This document shows positions 50,929-59,339 of a stretch of DNA of 64,000 nucleotides, piece after piece. Within the stretch, counting starts at the first letter, position 1. The number at the start of each line of letters is the position of its first letter. Location of the stretch: assembly GCF_001513965.1 (NCBI RefSeq), contig NZ_KQ948023.1:1-64000 (forward strand). Direction: 5' to 3'. Position numbers and translations under genes: made by a program. Under the pieces are notes generated by a model. That model searched no databases and had not been told where the DNA came from. It saw only the letters and a list, made by a program, of their open reading frames with translations. Source of the DNA: Streptomyces cellostaticus (lineage in GTDB: Bacteria > Actinomycetota > Actinomycetes > Streptomycetales > Streptomycetaceae).

Positions 50929-51948
50929 ATGGCCACAGCAGCCGCGCACCGCACGGCCCGCACAAAGGCGGACGGCGCACCGGACACCGCCGTCGACACG
51001 GCGGCGTACCAGCACGCCTTCGACACGGCCGTGGCCGCCGACGAACGCATCGAGCCACGCGACTGGATGCCCGACGCCTACCGCGCGACGCTGGTCCGGC
51101 AGATCGCCCAGCACGCGCACTCCGAGATCATCGGCATGCAGCCGGAGGCCAACTGGATCACCCGCGCGCCCAGCCTGCGCCGCAAGGCGATCCTGATGGC
51201 CAAGGTCCAGGACGAGGCCGGCCACGGCCTGTACCTGTACAGCGCAGCCGAAACCCTCGGCACCGGCCGCGACGAGCTGCTCGACAAGCTGCACAGCGGC
51301 CGCCAGAAGTACTCCTCGATCTTCAACTACCCGACGCTGACCTGGGCCGACGTCGGCGCGATCGGCTGGCTGGTGGACGGCGCCGCAATCACCAACCAGG
51401 TCCCCCTGTGCCGCTGCTCCTACGGCCCCTACGCGCGCGCAATGGTGCGGATCTGCAAAGAGGAGTCCTTCCACCAGCGCCAGGGCTACGAACTGCTGCT
51501 GGCCCTCAGCAACGGCACCCCGGAGCAGCACGCGATGGCCCAGGACGCGGTGAACCGCTGGTGGTGGCCCTCGCTGATGATGTTCGGCCCGCCGGACGAC
51601 GAGTCCCAGCACTCCGCGCAGTCGATGGAGTGGAAGATCAAGCGCCACTCGAACGACGAGCTGCGCCAGCGCTTCGTCGACATCTGCGTCCCCCAGGCCG
51701 AGTCCCTGGGCCTGACCCTCCCCGACCCGGACCTGCAGTGGAACGAGGAGCAGGGACACCACGACTTCGGCGCGATCGACTGGACGGAGTTCTGGGAGGT
51801 CCTCAAGGGCAACGGCCCGTGCAACGAGCAGCGGATCACCCAGCGCAGGCGCGCACACGACGAGGGCGCATGGGTACGGGAGGCGGCCGCGGCATACGCG
51901 GCCAAGCACACCGGCACCACCGGTGGGACGGGAGAAACACGAGCATGA
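50929..51948 (+). CDS. paaA: Phenylacetyl-CoA epoxidase subunit PaaA
   Basis: A 339-aa catalytic di-iron subunit of the ring 1,2-epoxidase. The ferritin-like four-helix bundle shows iron ligands in AHSEIIGMQ, KVQDEAGHGLYLYSA (ExxH) and RICKEESFHQRQGYE (second ExxH). It epoxidises phenylacetyl-CoA with O2 and electrons from PaaE. AAGGAGAG and GGGGG lie upstream of ATG 50929. First gene of paaABCDE; stops overlap the next start (ATGA). Confidence 0.95.
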   Translation: MATAAAHRTARTKADGAPDTAVDTAAYQHAFDTAVAADERIEPRDWMPDAYRATLVRQIAQHAHSEIIGMQPEANWITRAPSLRRKAILMAKVQDEAGHGLYLYSAAETLGTGRDELLDKLHSGRQKYSSIFNYPTLTWADVGAIGWLVDGAAITNQVPLCRCSYGPYARAMVRICKEESFHQRQGYELLLALSNGTPEQHAMAQDAVNRWWWPSLMMFGPPDDESQHSAQSMEWKIKRHSNDELRQRFVDICVPQAESLGLTLPDPDLQWNEEQGHHDFGAIDWTEFWEVLKGNGPCNEQRITQRRRAHDEGAWVREAAAAYAAKHTGTTGGTGETRA

Positions 51949-52232
51949 CGAACACCGACTGGCCCCTGTGGGAGGTCTTCGTGCGCTCCCGCCGCGGCCT
52001 CTCCCACACCCACGCCGGCAGCCTGCACGCACCGGACGCGGAACTGGCCCTGCGCAACGCCCGCGACCTGTACACCCGGCGCGGCGAAGGCGTCTCGATC
52101 TGGGTCGTCCCGGCCACCGCGATCACCGCCTCCTCACCGGACGAGAAGGACCCCTTCTTCGAACCGGCCGCCGACAAGCCCTACCGGCACCCGACCTTCT
52201 ACGAGATCCCGGAAGGGGTGAAGCACCTGTGA
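51945..52232 (+). CDS. paaB: Phenylacetyl-CoA epoxidase subunit PaaB
   Basis: A 95-aa small subunit: WPLWEVFVRSRRGLSHTHAGSLHAPDAELALRNARDLYTRR and a DPFFEPAADKPYRHPTFY end are hallmark PaaB sequences. It bridges PaaA and PaaC in the epoxidase complex. Translationally coupled on both sides by 4-nt overlaps. Confidence 0.95.
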   Translation: MTNTDWPLWEVFVRSRRGLSHTHAGSLHAPDAELALRNARDLYTRRGEGVSIWVVPATAITASSPDEKDPFFEPAADKPYRHPTFYEIPEGVKHL

Positions 52233-52948
52233 CCGCGACCGCCCCCGCGACCGCCGCGCTCGCCCTCGGCGACGACGCCCTGGTGCTCTCCCACCGCCTG
52301 GGCGAGTGGGCCGGGCACGCTCCCGTCCTGGAGGAGGAGGTCGCCCTCGCCAACATCGCCCTCGACCTGCTCGGCCAGGCCCGCGTCCTGCTGTCGATGG
52401 CCGGCGACGAGGACGAGCTGGCATACCTGCGCGAGGAGCGGGCCTTCCGCAACCTCCAGCTGGTCGAGCAGCCGAACGGCGACTTCGCCCACACCATCGC
52501 CCGCCAGCTGTACTTCTCCACCTACCAGCAGCTGCTGTACACCGAACTGGCTGCGGGCGACGGCCCGTTCGCACCACTGGCCGCGAAGGCCGTCAAGGAA
52601 GTCGCCTACCACCGCGACCATGCCGAGCAGTGGACGCTGCGGCTCGGCGACGGAACCGAGCTCAGCCAGGAGCGGATGCAGCAGGCGTGCGACGCGCTGT
52701 GGCGGTTCACCGGCGAGATGTTCCAGCCGGTGGAGGGCCTGGACGCCGACTGGGCGGACATGGAGACCCGTTGGCTGGAGTCCATGACGGACGTCCTCGG
52801 CCGCGCCACCCTGACCGTGCCCGAGGGACCACGCTCGGGCGCCTGGTCGGCGGGCGCCGGCCGGCAGGGCCTGCACACCGAGCCGTTCGGGCGGATGCTC
52901 GCCGAGATGCAGCACCTGCACCGCAGCCACCCGGGCGCGTCATGGTGA
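52229..52948 (+). CDS. paaC: Phenylacetyl-CoA epoxidase subunit PaaC
   Basis: A 239-aa structural partner of PaaA with the same ferritin-like bundle (EEEVALANIALDLLGQARVLL; KAVKEVAYHRDHAEQW) but lacking a complete di-iron set. It stabilises the catalytic subunit. GTG 52229 overlaps the paaB stop; an AAGG-type ribosome site lies inside paaB. Its last bases overlap paaD. Confidence 0.94.
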   Translation: MTATAPATAALALGDDALVLSHRLGEWAGHAPVLEEEVALANIALDLLGQARVLLSMAGDEDELAYLREERAFRNLQLVEQPNGDFAHTIARQLYFSTYQQLLYTELAAGDGPFAPLAAKAVKEVAYHRDHAEQWTLRLGDGTELSQERMQQACDALWRFTGEMFQPVEGLDADWADMETRWLESMTDVLGRATLTVPEGPRSGAWSAGAGRQGLHTEPFGRMLAEMQHLHRSHPGASW

Positions 52949-53469
52949 CGGCCACCGCCCTGGAGGCGGAGCTGCTGGAGCTGGCCGGCTCGGTGCCCGA
53001 CCCCGAACTGCCCGTGCTCACACTCCAGGAGCTGGGCGTCCTGCGCGCGGTACACGCCAGCGGCCCCGACACGGTCGAGGTCGACCTGACCCCGACCTAC
53101 ACCGGCTGCCCCGCCATCGAGGCGATGAGCACGGACATCGAGCGGGTGCTCCGCGCCCACGGCATGCGCGAGGTCACCGTCCGCACGGTGCTCAGCCCCG
53201 CCTGGTCGACCGACGACATCACCGCCGAAGGCCGCCGCAAACTCCAGGAGTTCGGCATCGCTCCCCCACGCGAGCGTCACGACACAGGGCCCATACCCCT
53301 GACCCTGGGGGCGACCCGCACGCTCGCCGAGGACACCGACCCGGTCCGCTGCCCGCACTGCGGATCCGCGGACACCGAGCTGCTGAGCCGGTTCTCCTCC
53401 ACCGCGTGCAAGGCGCTGCGCCGCTGCCTGTCCTGCCGTGAACCGTTCGACCACTTCAAGGAGTTGTGA
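52942..53469 (+). CDS. paaD: PaaD, Fe-S maturation protein of the epoxidase
   Basis: A 175-aa protein with an N-terminal MIP18/DUF59 domain (VPDPELPVLTLQELGVLRAV; PTYTGCPAIEAM) and a C-terminal zinc- or Fe-S-binding region with four cysteines (CPHCGSADTELL ... CLSCREPF). Needed for epoxidase assembly, probably loading iron or Fe-S into the complex. ATG 52942 or GTG 52945 can start it; both overlap the paaC end. Confidence 0.92.
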   Translation: MVTATALEAELLELAGSVPDPELPVLTLQELGVLRAVHASGPDTVEVDLTPTYTGCPAIEAMSTDIERVLRAHGMREVTVRTVLSPAWSTDDITAEGRRKLQEFGIAPPRERHDTGPIPLTLGATRTLAEDTDPVRCPHCGSADTELLSRFSSTACKALRRCLSCREPFDHFKEL

Positions 53470-54533
53470 TGGCACGCTTCCACCCGCTCCCGGTGGCCGC
53501 GGTCGACCGGCTCACCGACGACTCCGTCGCGCTCACCTTCACCGTCCCGCCCGAGCTGCGCGAGGAGTACCGGCACTCGCCCGGCCAGCACCTCGCCCTG
53601 CGGCGGCTCGCGGACGGCACCGAGATACGGCGGACCTACTCGATCTGCTCCCCGGCCCCCGACCCGGCCGGCGAGGGCCCGGGCACCCTGCGGGTGGGAG
53701 TGCGGCTGGTCGAGGGCGGAGCCTTCTCCACGTACGCGCTGAAGGAGATCACCGTCGGCGACGAGCTGGAGGTGATGACCCCGGCCGGACGCTTCACCCT
53801 CGAACCGGCACCGGGTCTGTACGCGGCGATCGTCGGCGGCAGCGGCATCACCCCGGTCCTGTCGATCGCCTCCACCCTGCTGGCGCGGGAGCCCGAGGCC
53901 CGGTTCTGCCTGATACGCAGCGACCGTACGGCCGCCTCGACGATGTTCCTGGAGGAGGTCGCCGACCTGAAGGACCGCTACCCGCAGCGGTTGCAGCTGG
54001 TGACCGTGCTCTCCCGCGAGGAGCAGCAGGCGGGGCTGCCGTCCGGGCGGCTCGACCGGGAGCGGCTCACAGCCCTGCTGCCCGCGCTGCTGCCGGTGGA
54101 CCAAGTGGCGGGATGGTTCCTGTGCGGGCCGCTGGGGCTGGTCCAGGGCGCGGAGAAGGCCCTGCGCGAGCTGGGCGTGAACCGGGCCCACATCCACGAG
54201 GAGATCTTCCACGTGGACGCGGGTGCGGCCCCTGCCACCGCCGTCCCGGCGCCGGCGCACAGCACCGTCACCGCCCGGCTCGACGGGCGCGGCGGCACCT
54301 GGCCGGTACAGGACGGCGAGTCCCTGCTGGAGACGGTGCTGCGTAACCGGCCCGACGCGCCCTACGCCTGCAAGGGCGGAGTGTGCGGCACCTGCCGGGC
54401 CTTCCTGGTCGCGGGCGAGGTGCGCATGGACCGCAACTTCGCGCTGGAGGCGGAGGAGACCGAGGCCGGGTATGTGCTGGCCTGCCAGTCACATCCGGTG
54501 ACGGAGAAGGTGGAGCTGGACTTCGACCGCTGA
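53469..54533 (+). CDS. paaE: PaaE, NADPH-dependent reductase of the epoxidase
   Basis: A 354-aa electron-transfer subunit. An FAD-binding barrel (RRTYSICSPAP) and NAD domain (IVGGSGITPVLSIASTLL) are followed by a plant-type 2Fe-2S ferredoxin domain (CKGGVCGTC ... C, about 305-345). It passes electrons from NADPH to PaaA. ATG 53469 overlaps the paaD stop (TGATG). Last gene of the operon; a G-rich tract follows at once. Confidence 0.94.
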   Translation: MARFHPLPVAAVDRLTDDSVALTFTVPPELREEYRHSPGQHLALRRLADGTEIRRTYSICSPAPDPAGEGPGTLRVGVRLVEGGAFSTYALKEITVGDELEVMTPAGRFTLEPAPGLYAAIVGGSGITPVLSIASTLLAREPEARFCLIRSDRTAASTMFLEEVADLKDRYPQRLQLVTVLSREEQQAGLPSGRLDRERLTALLPALLPVDQVAGWFLCGPLGLVQGAEKALRELGVNRAHIHEEIFHVDAGAAPATAVPAPAHSTVTARLDGRGGTWPVQDGESLLETVLRNRPDAPYACKGGVCGTCRAFLVAGEVRMDRNFALEAEETEAGYVLACQSHPVTEKVELDFDR

Positions 54534-54553
54534 GGCTTGCCTCGGTGGCGGGC

Positions 54554-54591
54554 GGGGTGGGGCTGGGGGGAGGGGAGGGAGGGGGGAGGGG
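54554..54591 (+). repeat. G-quadruplex-capable tract after paaE
   Basis: Seven consecutive runs of three to six G, separated by one or two bases, on the coding strand 20 bp after the paaE stop. Long enough for one or two stacked quadruplexes in DNA or in the paa transcript. Confidence 0.75.
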
Positions 54592-54657
54592 ACCCCCAGA
54601 GGCGATCTCGAGAAGCGCCCCCGAAGACACCACCCCCTCCTCCCCGTTCCCTTCTCC

Positions 54658-54671
54658 TAGAACCTGTTCTA
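54658..54671. promoter_or_regulatory. KstR-like palindrome
   Basis: TAGAACCTGTTCTA, perfect 6-bp arms, fits TNNAACNNGTTNNA as remembered for KstR-type TetR regulators of lipid and sterol genes. It lies directly before a TTGACG hexamer (54674-54679), 91 bp before the acyl-CoA dehydrogenase start. No regulator of this type is in the window. Confidence 0.6.
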
Positions 54672-54688
54672 TCTTGACGGCCCGTCAG

Positions 54689-54720
54689 ACGAACGCCTGA
54701 CGAACCGCCCGACGAACCGT
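54689..54720 (+). repeat. Short ACGAAC direct repeats
   Basis: ACGAAC recurs at 54689, 54700 and 54712 in the leader of the acyl-CoA dehydrogenase gene, with weaker copies after. One helical turn spacing would suit cooperative protein binding. Meaning unknown. Confidence 0.4.
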
Positions 54721-54761
54721 CGAGCGACCCGTCGGGCAACCGAACCCCGGAAGGACAGGCC

Positions 54762-55895
54762 GTGGACTTCACCTTCACCGAGGAGCAGTTGGCGGCGGCC
54801 GAGGCGGCACGGGGGGTGTTCGCCGGGGTGGCGCCGGACGCGGTGCCGAGTCCGGCACTCACCACCGGCGCCGTGGCCGAGGGCTTCGACCGGGAGCTGT
54901 GGTCCCGGCTGGCCGGCGCGGACCTGATCGGCCTGCTGCTGGACGAGCGGTACGGCGGGGCCGGCCTGGACGCCATCGCGCTGTGCCTGGTGCTGCGCGA
55001 GTGCGCGAAGGTGCTCGCCCGGGTGCCGCTGCTGGAGCACAGCGCGGCCGCGGCGACCGTACAGGCCTACGGCGGCAAGGAACTGGGCGAGCGGTTCCTG
55101 GCCCGGGCGGGGCGGGGCGAGCCGGTGCTGACCGTCGCCGCGCACGGCCGGACCGGTCACGACGCGGCAGAACTCGCCGTCACCGCACGGCGGGACGGGC
55201 AGGCATGGGTGCTGGACGGGGTGCAGACGGCGGTGCCGTGGGCGTACGACGCGGACTTCGTCCTCGTCCCCGCGCACACCGGCGCCTCCCGGGCCGTGCT
55301 CGCGCTGGTGCCGCGCGAGCAGGAGGGGCTGGTGCTCGCCGAGCAGGTCTCCACCAGTGGGGAGCGGCTGGCCGAGCTGCGCCTGCACTCCGCGCGGATC
55401 GCGGCGGGCGACGTCATCGAGGCCGAGGGCGCCTGGGAGTGGCTGCGTGCGCTGCTGGCCACCGGCACCTGTGCGCTGGCGCTCGGCCTGGGCGAGCGCG
55501 TCCTGAGGATGACCGGCGAGTACACCGGCAAGCGGGAGCAGTTCGGGTACCCGATCGCGACCTTCCAGGCGGTCGCCGTCCAGGCCGCGGACCGGTACAT
55601 CGATCTGCGCGCCATGGAGGCCACTCTCTGGCAGGCGGCCTGGCGGATCGCCTCGGGCGCACCGGGGGCGCTGCCCGCCGCGGGTGATGTCGCCGTGGCG
55701 AAGATCTGGGCCGCGGAGGGCGTGCGTCGCGTCGTGCAGACGGCCCAGCATCTGCACGGCGGGTTCGGCGCGGACACCGACTATCCGCTGCACCGCTACC
55801 ACGCCTGGGCCAAGCACCTGGAGCTGGCGCTCGGCCCGGCGGCGGCGTACGAGGAGACGCTCGGGGATCTGCTGGCGGCGTACCCGCTCAGCTGA
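54762..55895 (+). CDS. Acyl-CoA dehydrogenase
   Basis: A 377-aa flavoenzyme: N-terminal helical domain (DFTFTEEQLAAAEAARGVF), middle beta domain, and C-terminal bundle (GEYTGKREQFGYPIATFQAVAVQAADRYIDLR; QHLHGGFGADTDYPLHRYHAWAKHLEL). The RxQFG and QxxGGxG motifs bind FAD. The usual catalytic Glu position is not obvious, as in FadE34-like or heterodimeric actinobacterial enzymes, so it may need a partner. GGAAGGA precedes GTG 54762. Convergent with the rhodanese gene. Confidence 0.88.
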   Translation: MDFTFTEEQLAAAEAARGVFAGVAPDAVPSPALTTGAVAEGFDRELWSRLAGADLIGLLLDERYGGAGLDAIALCLVLRECAKVLARVPLLEHSAAAATVQAYGGKELGERFLARAGRGEPVLTVAAHGRTGHDAAELAVTARRDGQAWVLDGVQTAVPWAYDADFVLVPAHTGASRAVLALVPREQEGLVLAEQVSTSGERLAELRLHSARIAAGDVIEAEGAWEWLRALLATGTCALALGLGERVLRMTGEYTGKREQFGYPIATFQAVAVQAADRYIDLRAMEATLWQAAWRIASGAPGALPAAGDVAVAKIWAAEGVRRVVQTAQHLHGGFGADTDYPLHRYHAWAKHLELALGPAAAYEETLGDLLAAYPLS

Positions 55896-55912
55896 CCGCG
55901 CCCCCGGCGGGG

Positions 55913-56260
55913 CTAGACGATCGCGCCCGGCGCCCCGGCGTCGGTGACCACTGGCCGGCCTGCGGCCTCCCAGGCCTGCATGCCGCCGGCCACGTTCGCG
56001 GCGTCGATGCCCTGCTGGGCCAGGTACATCGTGACCTGGGCCGAGCGGCCGCCGGAGCGGCAGATCACGTTGACCCGGCCGTCCTGCGGGGCGGCCTCGG
56101 TCAGCTCGCCGTACCGGGCCACGAACTCGCTCATGGGGATGTGCAGCGCCGCTGCAGCGTGACCCGCCTCCCACTCGTCGTCCTCGCGGACGTCCAGCAG
56201 GAAGTCGTCGTCCTTGAGGTCCGCGACCTCGACCGTGGGCACACCAGATCCGAATTGCAT
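55913..56260 (-). CDS. Rhodanese-domain protein
   Basis: A 115-aa single rhodanese fold: DDFLLDVREDDEWEAGH and the active-site loop ICRSGGRSAQV with the sulfur-carrying Cys, then GGMQAWEAAGRP. Likely a cytoplasmic sulfurtransferase (GlpE/PspE type); substrate unknown. Confidence 0.92.
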   Translation of the reverse strand: MQFGSGVPTVEVADLKDDDFLLDVREDDEWEAGHAAAALHIPMSEFVARYGELTEAAPQDGRVNVICRSGGRSAQVTMYLAQQGIDAANVAGGMQAWEAAGRPVVTDAGAPGAIV

Positions 56261-56291
56261 GTCTCCGACGCTACCTGACAGGCGGCCTGGT

Positions 56292-57104
56292 TCACCCGTG
56301 CCCGAGCAGGCCCGCCAGCTCGGCCTCCCGCTGCTCGATGTCGGCGCGCAGCCGGCCGGCGATCTCTTCGAGCAGGGCGTCGGGGTCGTCCGGGGCCAGG
56401 CGCAGCATGCCGGCGATCGCGCCCTCCTCCAGTTCGCGGGCGACCAGCGTGAGCAGTTCCTTGCGCTGGGCGAGCCATTCGAGGCGGGCGTAGAGCTCCT
56501 CGGCGGGGCTCGGGCGCCGCTCGGGCGGGACCGGGCCCGCCGCCCATTCCTCGGCCAGTTCCTTGAGCAGTGTCTCGTCGCCGCGGGCGTAGGCCGCGTT
56601 GACCCGGGTGATGAACTCCTCGCGGCGCCGGCGCTCGTCCTCCTCCTGTGCGAGGTCGGGGTGCGCTTTTCGGGCCAGCTCGCGGTAGAGCCTGCGGGCC
56701 TCGTCGCTGGGCCGCACCCGCTCGGGGGGCCGTACCGCCTGGTCGGTGAGCATTGCGGCGGACTCCGGGAACAGGCCGTTCCCGTCCATCCAGCCGTGCA
56801 GCAGCTCCTCGACGCCGGGGATCGGCAGCACGCGGGCGCGGGCCTCCTCGGCGCGGCGGATGTCCTCGGGGTCGCCGGTGCGGGCGGCCTGCGCCTCGGC
56901 GATCTGCGCGTCCAGTTCTTCGATGCGGGCGTAGAGCGGGCCGAGCTTCTGCTCGTGCAGCCGGGAGAAGTTCTCGACCTCGACCCGGAACGTCTCCACG
57001 GCGATCTCGTACTCGATCAACGCCTGCTCGGCGGCCCGTACGGCCTGCTCCAGCCGTTCCTCGGGCCGCGGTGCCTGGGACTGATCGGCTTCCGGGGTCG
57101 TCAC
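56292..57104 (-). CDS. J-domain-like coiled-coil protein
   Basis: A protein of about 270 aa. Residues 10-80 form a long charged coiled coil (ERLEQAVRAAEQALIEYEIAVETF). A central segment (SDEARRLYRELARKAHPDLAQEEDERRRREEFITRVNAAYARGD) has the HPD tripeptide and helix pattern of a DnaJ domain. A further coiled region ends the protein. It may be a co-chaperone-like factor. GTG 57104 and GTG 57122 are both possible starts and neither has a clear ribosome site. Confidence 0.75.
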   Translation of the reverse strand: MTTPEADQSQAPRPEERLEQAVRAAEQALIEYEIAVETFRVEVENFSRLHEQKLGPLYARIEELDAQIAEAQAARTGDPEDIRRAEEARARVLPIPGVEELLHGWMDGNGLFPESAAMLTDQAVRPPERVRPSDEARRLYRELARKAHPDLAQEEDERRRREEFITRVNAAYARGDETLLKELAEEWAAGPVPPERRPSPAEELYARLEWLAQRKELLTLVARELEEGAIAGMLRLAPDDPDALLEEIAGRLRADIEQREAELAGLLGHG

Positions 57105-57153
57105 GCGACCAGCGTAGGCCACGGCGGGTACCCGGCGCCCGGGGCGGCCCGGC

Positions 57154-57630
57154 TCAGCCGGCCGGCCGCGCGTCCGGGCAGTCGGCGGGTATCCACTCGG
57201 CCTCCAGGTCCCGGCAGGCGACCACGAGGGTGCCGGGCCGGCAGGCCAGCTCGTGGGTGCAGCCGCCGGGGTGCGGAAGGATCTCGTCGAGGATCACGTC
57301 GCCGAGGGAGGCCGGATCGCAGACGTCCAGGACGTCCGACTGGAAACGGGAGACGCCCGTGTAGCGGACGAGCAGGTCCTCGTCGTGCTTGAAGCAGTTG
57401 TGCCTGAAGCGGATCTCGAGGTCACCGTCGCCGGTGCGGCGCACCTGCTCGGGCTGGAGGTCCTTCACGCACCGTTTGCCGCCGAAGTCGTAGTGTCCGG
57501 GGTCGGTGGCGAACGCGCGGGCGCCCGGCGGCAGTTCGGCTGCGAGTCCGGGCAGCCGGTCGAGGTAGGGCCGGGGGTCGATGAACCCCGATTCCTCGCC
57601 TTCGCCGCCGGTCAGTTCGACGTACTTCAC
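57154..57630 (-). CDS. Conserved-looking protein of unknown function
   Basis: A 158-aa soluble protein. No known domain recognised. It is mostly beta with several Cys and His residues (GGKRCVKDLQ, RHNCFKHDEDLLVRYTGV, HPGGCTHELACRPG), so metal binding is possible. Codon usage is typical of the host, so it is a genuine gene. It lies between the J-domain-like and DUF2252 genes on the same strand. Confidence 0.7.
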   Translation of the reverse strand: MKYVELTGGEGEESGFIDPRPYLDRLPGLAAELPPGARAFATDPGHYDFGGKRCVKDLQPEQVRRTGDGDLEIRFRHNCFKHDEDLLVRYTGVSRFQSDVLDVCDPASLGDVILDEILPHPGGCTHELACRPGTLVVACRDLEAEWIPADCPDARPAG

Positions 57631-57670
57631 CTCAGCACCGCCTCTGCCCTCGCCCTGCCGGCACCCGCCC

Positions 57671-59095
57671 TCACACCCCCGTCTCGGCCGCGATCCGGCC
57701 CGACCGCACCCCCGCCACCAGGTGCGCGTGGTCCGCCTCGGTGCGGTCGGCGTAGGCGAGGGCGAAGCCGGCTATCGCCTCGTCCAGCTCCTCGCTCTTG
57801 CCGCAGTAGCCGGCGAGCAGGCGCGGGTCCGCGCTGTGGGTGTGGGCGCGGGCCAGCAGGGCGCCGGTCATGCGGCCGTAGTCGTCGATCTGGTCGGCGG
57901 CGAGCGCGGCCGGGTCGACGCTGCCCTTGCGGTTGCGGAACTGGCGCACCTGGAACGGCCGCCCGTCGACCGTCGTCCAGCCCAGCAGGATGTCGCTGAC
58001 CACCTGCATCCGCTTCTGGCCGAGGACCACCCGCTGTCCCTCGTGCGCCACCGGCGGTGCCTCGAACCCGGCCGTGGCCAGGTGCGGGACCAGCGCGGAC
58101 GGGCGGGCCTCCTTCACCTGGAGCACCAGGGGCTGCCCGCGGTGGTCGAGGAGCAGCACGACGTACGACCGTGTGCCCACGCTGCCCGTGCCGACGACCC
58201 GGAAGGCCACGTCATGCACGGCGTGCCGGGACAGCAGGGGCAGCCGGTCCTCGGAGAGCGTCGCCACGTACGGCTCCAGGGAGGCGGCCACGGCGGCTGC
58301 CTCGGCGTCCGGTATCCGGCGCAGCACCGGCGGCGCGTCGACGAAGCGCCGTCCGCCGCCCGCCGCCTCCTCGGTGGACTTCGCCGCGAACCGGCCGCTG
58401 GTGTTGGCGCGGGCCTTCTCCGAGACCCGTTCCAGCGTGCCGAGCAGGTCGTGGGCGTCGGTGTGGGAGACCAGTTCCTCGTCCGCGATGGCGTTCCAGG
58501 CGTCCAGCACCGACAGCTTGGCCAGCAGCCGCATGGTGCGCCGGTAGGCGCCGGCCGCGTCCTGGGCGGCCTTGCGGCAGGTGTCCTCGTCGGCGCCCGC
58601 CTCCCGCCCGGCCAGCACCAGCGAGGCTGCGAGCCGCTTGAGGTCCCACTCCCAGGGGCCGTGCACCGTCTCGTCGAAGTCGTTGAGGTCGATGACGAGG
58701 CCGCCGCGGGGGTCGCCGTACAGACCGAAGTTGGCCGCGTGCGCGTCGCCGCACAGCTGGGTGCCGATCCTGGTCATGGGGGTGCGCGCCAGGTCGTACG
58801 CCATGAGCCCGGCCGAACCGCGCAGGAAGGCGAAGGGGGTGGCGGCCATCCGGCCGACCCGTATCGGTGTCAGCTCGGGGATGCGGCCGGCGTTGGACTC
58901 CTCCACCGCGCTGATCGCGTCGGGGCGGGAGCCGTCCAGGTCGAGGGTGCTGTGCGCACTGCGCGGCACGCTGGTCCTGAGTGCCTTGCCCTCTTCCTTG
59001 GGCGAGCCCGGCGGCGGCCAGTGGGCGAACCCGCGCACCCGGGGCAGTCTGGGCGCCACCGCCTGCTCCGCCGCTTCCACACCAGCCTCGGTCAC
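57671..59095 (-). CDS. DUF2252 family protein
   Basis: A 474-aa protein of DUF2252, distantly kinase-like. Hallmarks are CGDAHAANFGLYGDPRGGLVIDLNDFDET (phosphotransferase-like catalytic loop HxxN ... DxxD), a variant Lys region and QVRQFRNRKGSVD. Probable small-molecule or protein kinase of unknown substrate, cytoplasmic. GTG 59095 has GGGGGAGG 8 nt upstream. Two DnaA-box-like sites lie about 100 bp upstream. Confidence 0.88.
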   Translation of the reverse strand: MTEAGVEAAEQAVAPRLPRVRGFAHWPPPGSPKEEGKALRTSVPRSAHSTLDLDGSRPDAISAVEESNAGRIPELTPIRVGRMAATPFAFLRGSAGLMAYDLARTPMTRIGTQLCGDAHAANFGLYGDPRGGLVIDLNDFDETVHGPWEWDLKRLAASLVLAGREAGADEDTCRKAAQDAAGAYRRTMRLLAKLSVLDAWNAIADEELVSHTDAHDLLGTLERVSEKARANTSGRFAAKSTEEAAGGGRRFVDAPPVLRRIPDAEAAAVAASLEPYVATLSEDRLPLLSRHAVHDVAFRVVGTGSVGTRSYVVLLLDHRGQPLVLQVKEARPSALVPHLATAGFEAPPVAHEGQRVVLGQKRMQVVSDILLGWTTVDGRPFQVRQFRNRKGSVDPAALAADQIDDYGRMTGALLARAHTHSADPRLLAGYCGKSEELDEAIAGFALAYADRTEADHAHLVAGVRSGRIAAETGV

Positions 59096-59191
59096 CGCGA
59101 CCGCCTCCCCCGAACACCCGCTCGCACGAAGATCGACTCGAACATCGACTCGTGCAGACGGTACAGCCGGTGCCGGAAGGACGTCATACCC

Positions 59192-59218
59192 TGTGGACAA
59201 CTCGGCATCTGTGGAAAA
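59192..59218 (-). promoter_or_regulatory. Pair of DnaA-box-like 9-mers before the DUF2252 gene
   Basis: On the minus strand TTTTCCACA (59218-59210) and TTGTCCACA (59200-59192) lie in the same direction 9 nt apart. The latter is an exact preferred box. Confidence 0.4.
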
Positions 59219-59290
59219 CTCCACGCCGCGGGACCGCGTGGCCGCAGCCTCACGCCCGCAGAAACGCAAGCACCGCCGGAGCGTCTCCTC

Positions 59291-59339
59291 GGCAGGCGGC
59301 AGGCGGCAGGCGGCAGGCGGCAGGCGGCAGGCGGCAGGT
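59291..59339. repeat. Seven tandem copies of GGCAGGC
   Basis: The heptanucleotide GGCAGGC is repeated seven times, the last as GGCAGGT. It replaces the normal end of a response-regulator gene read on the other strand. Confidence 0.95.
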
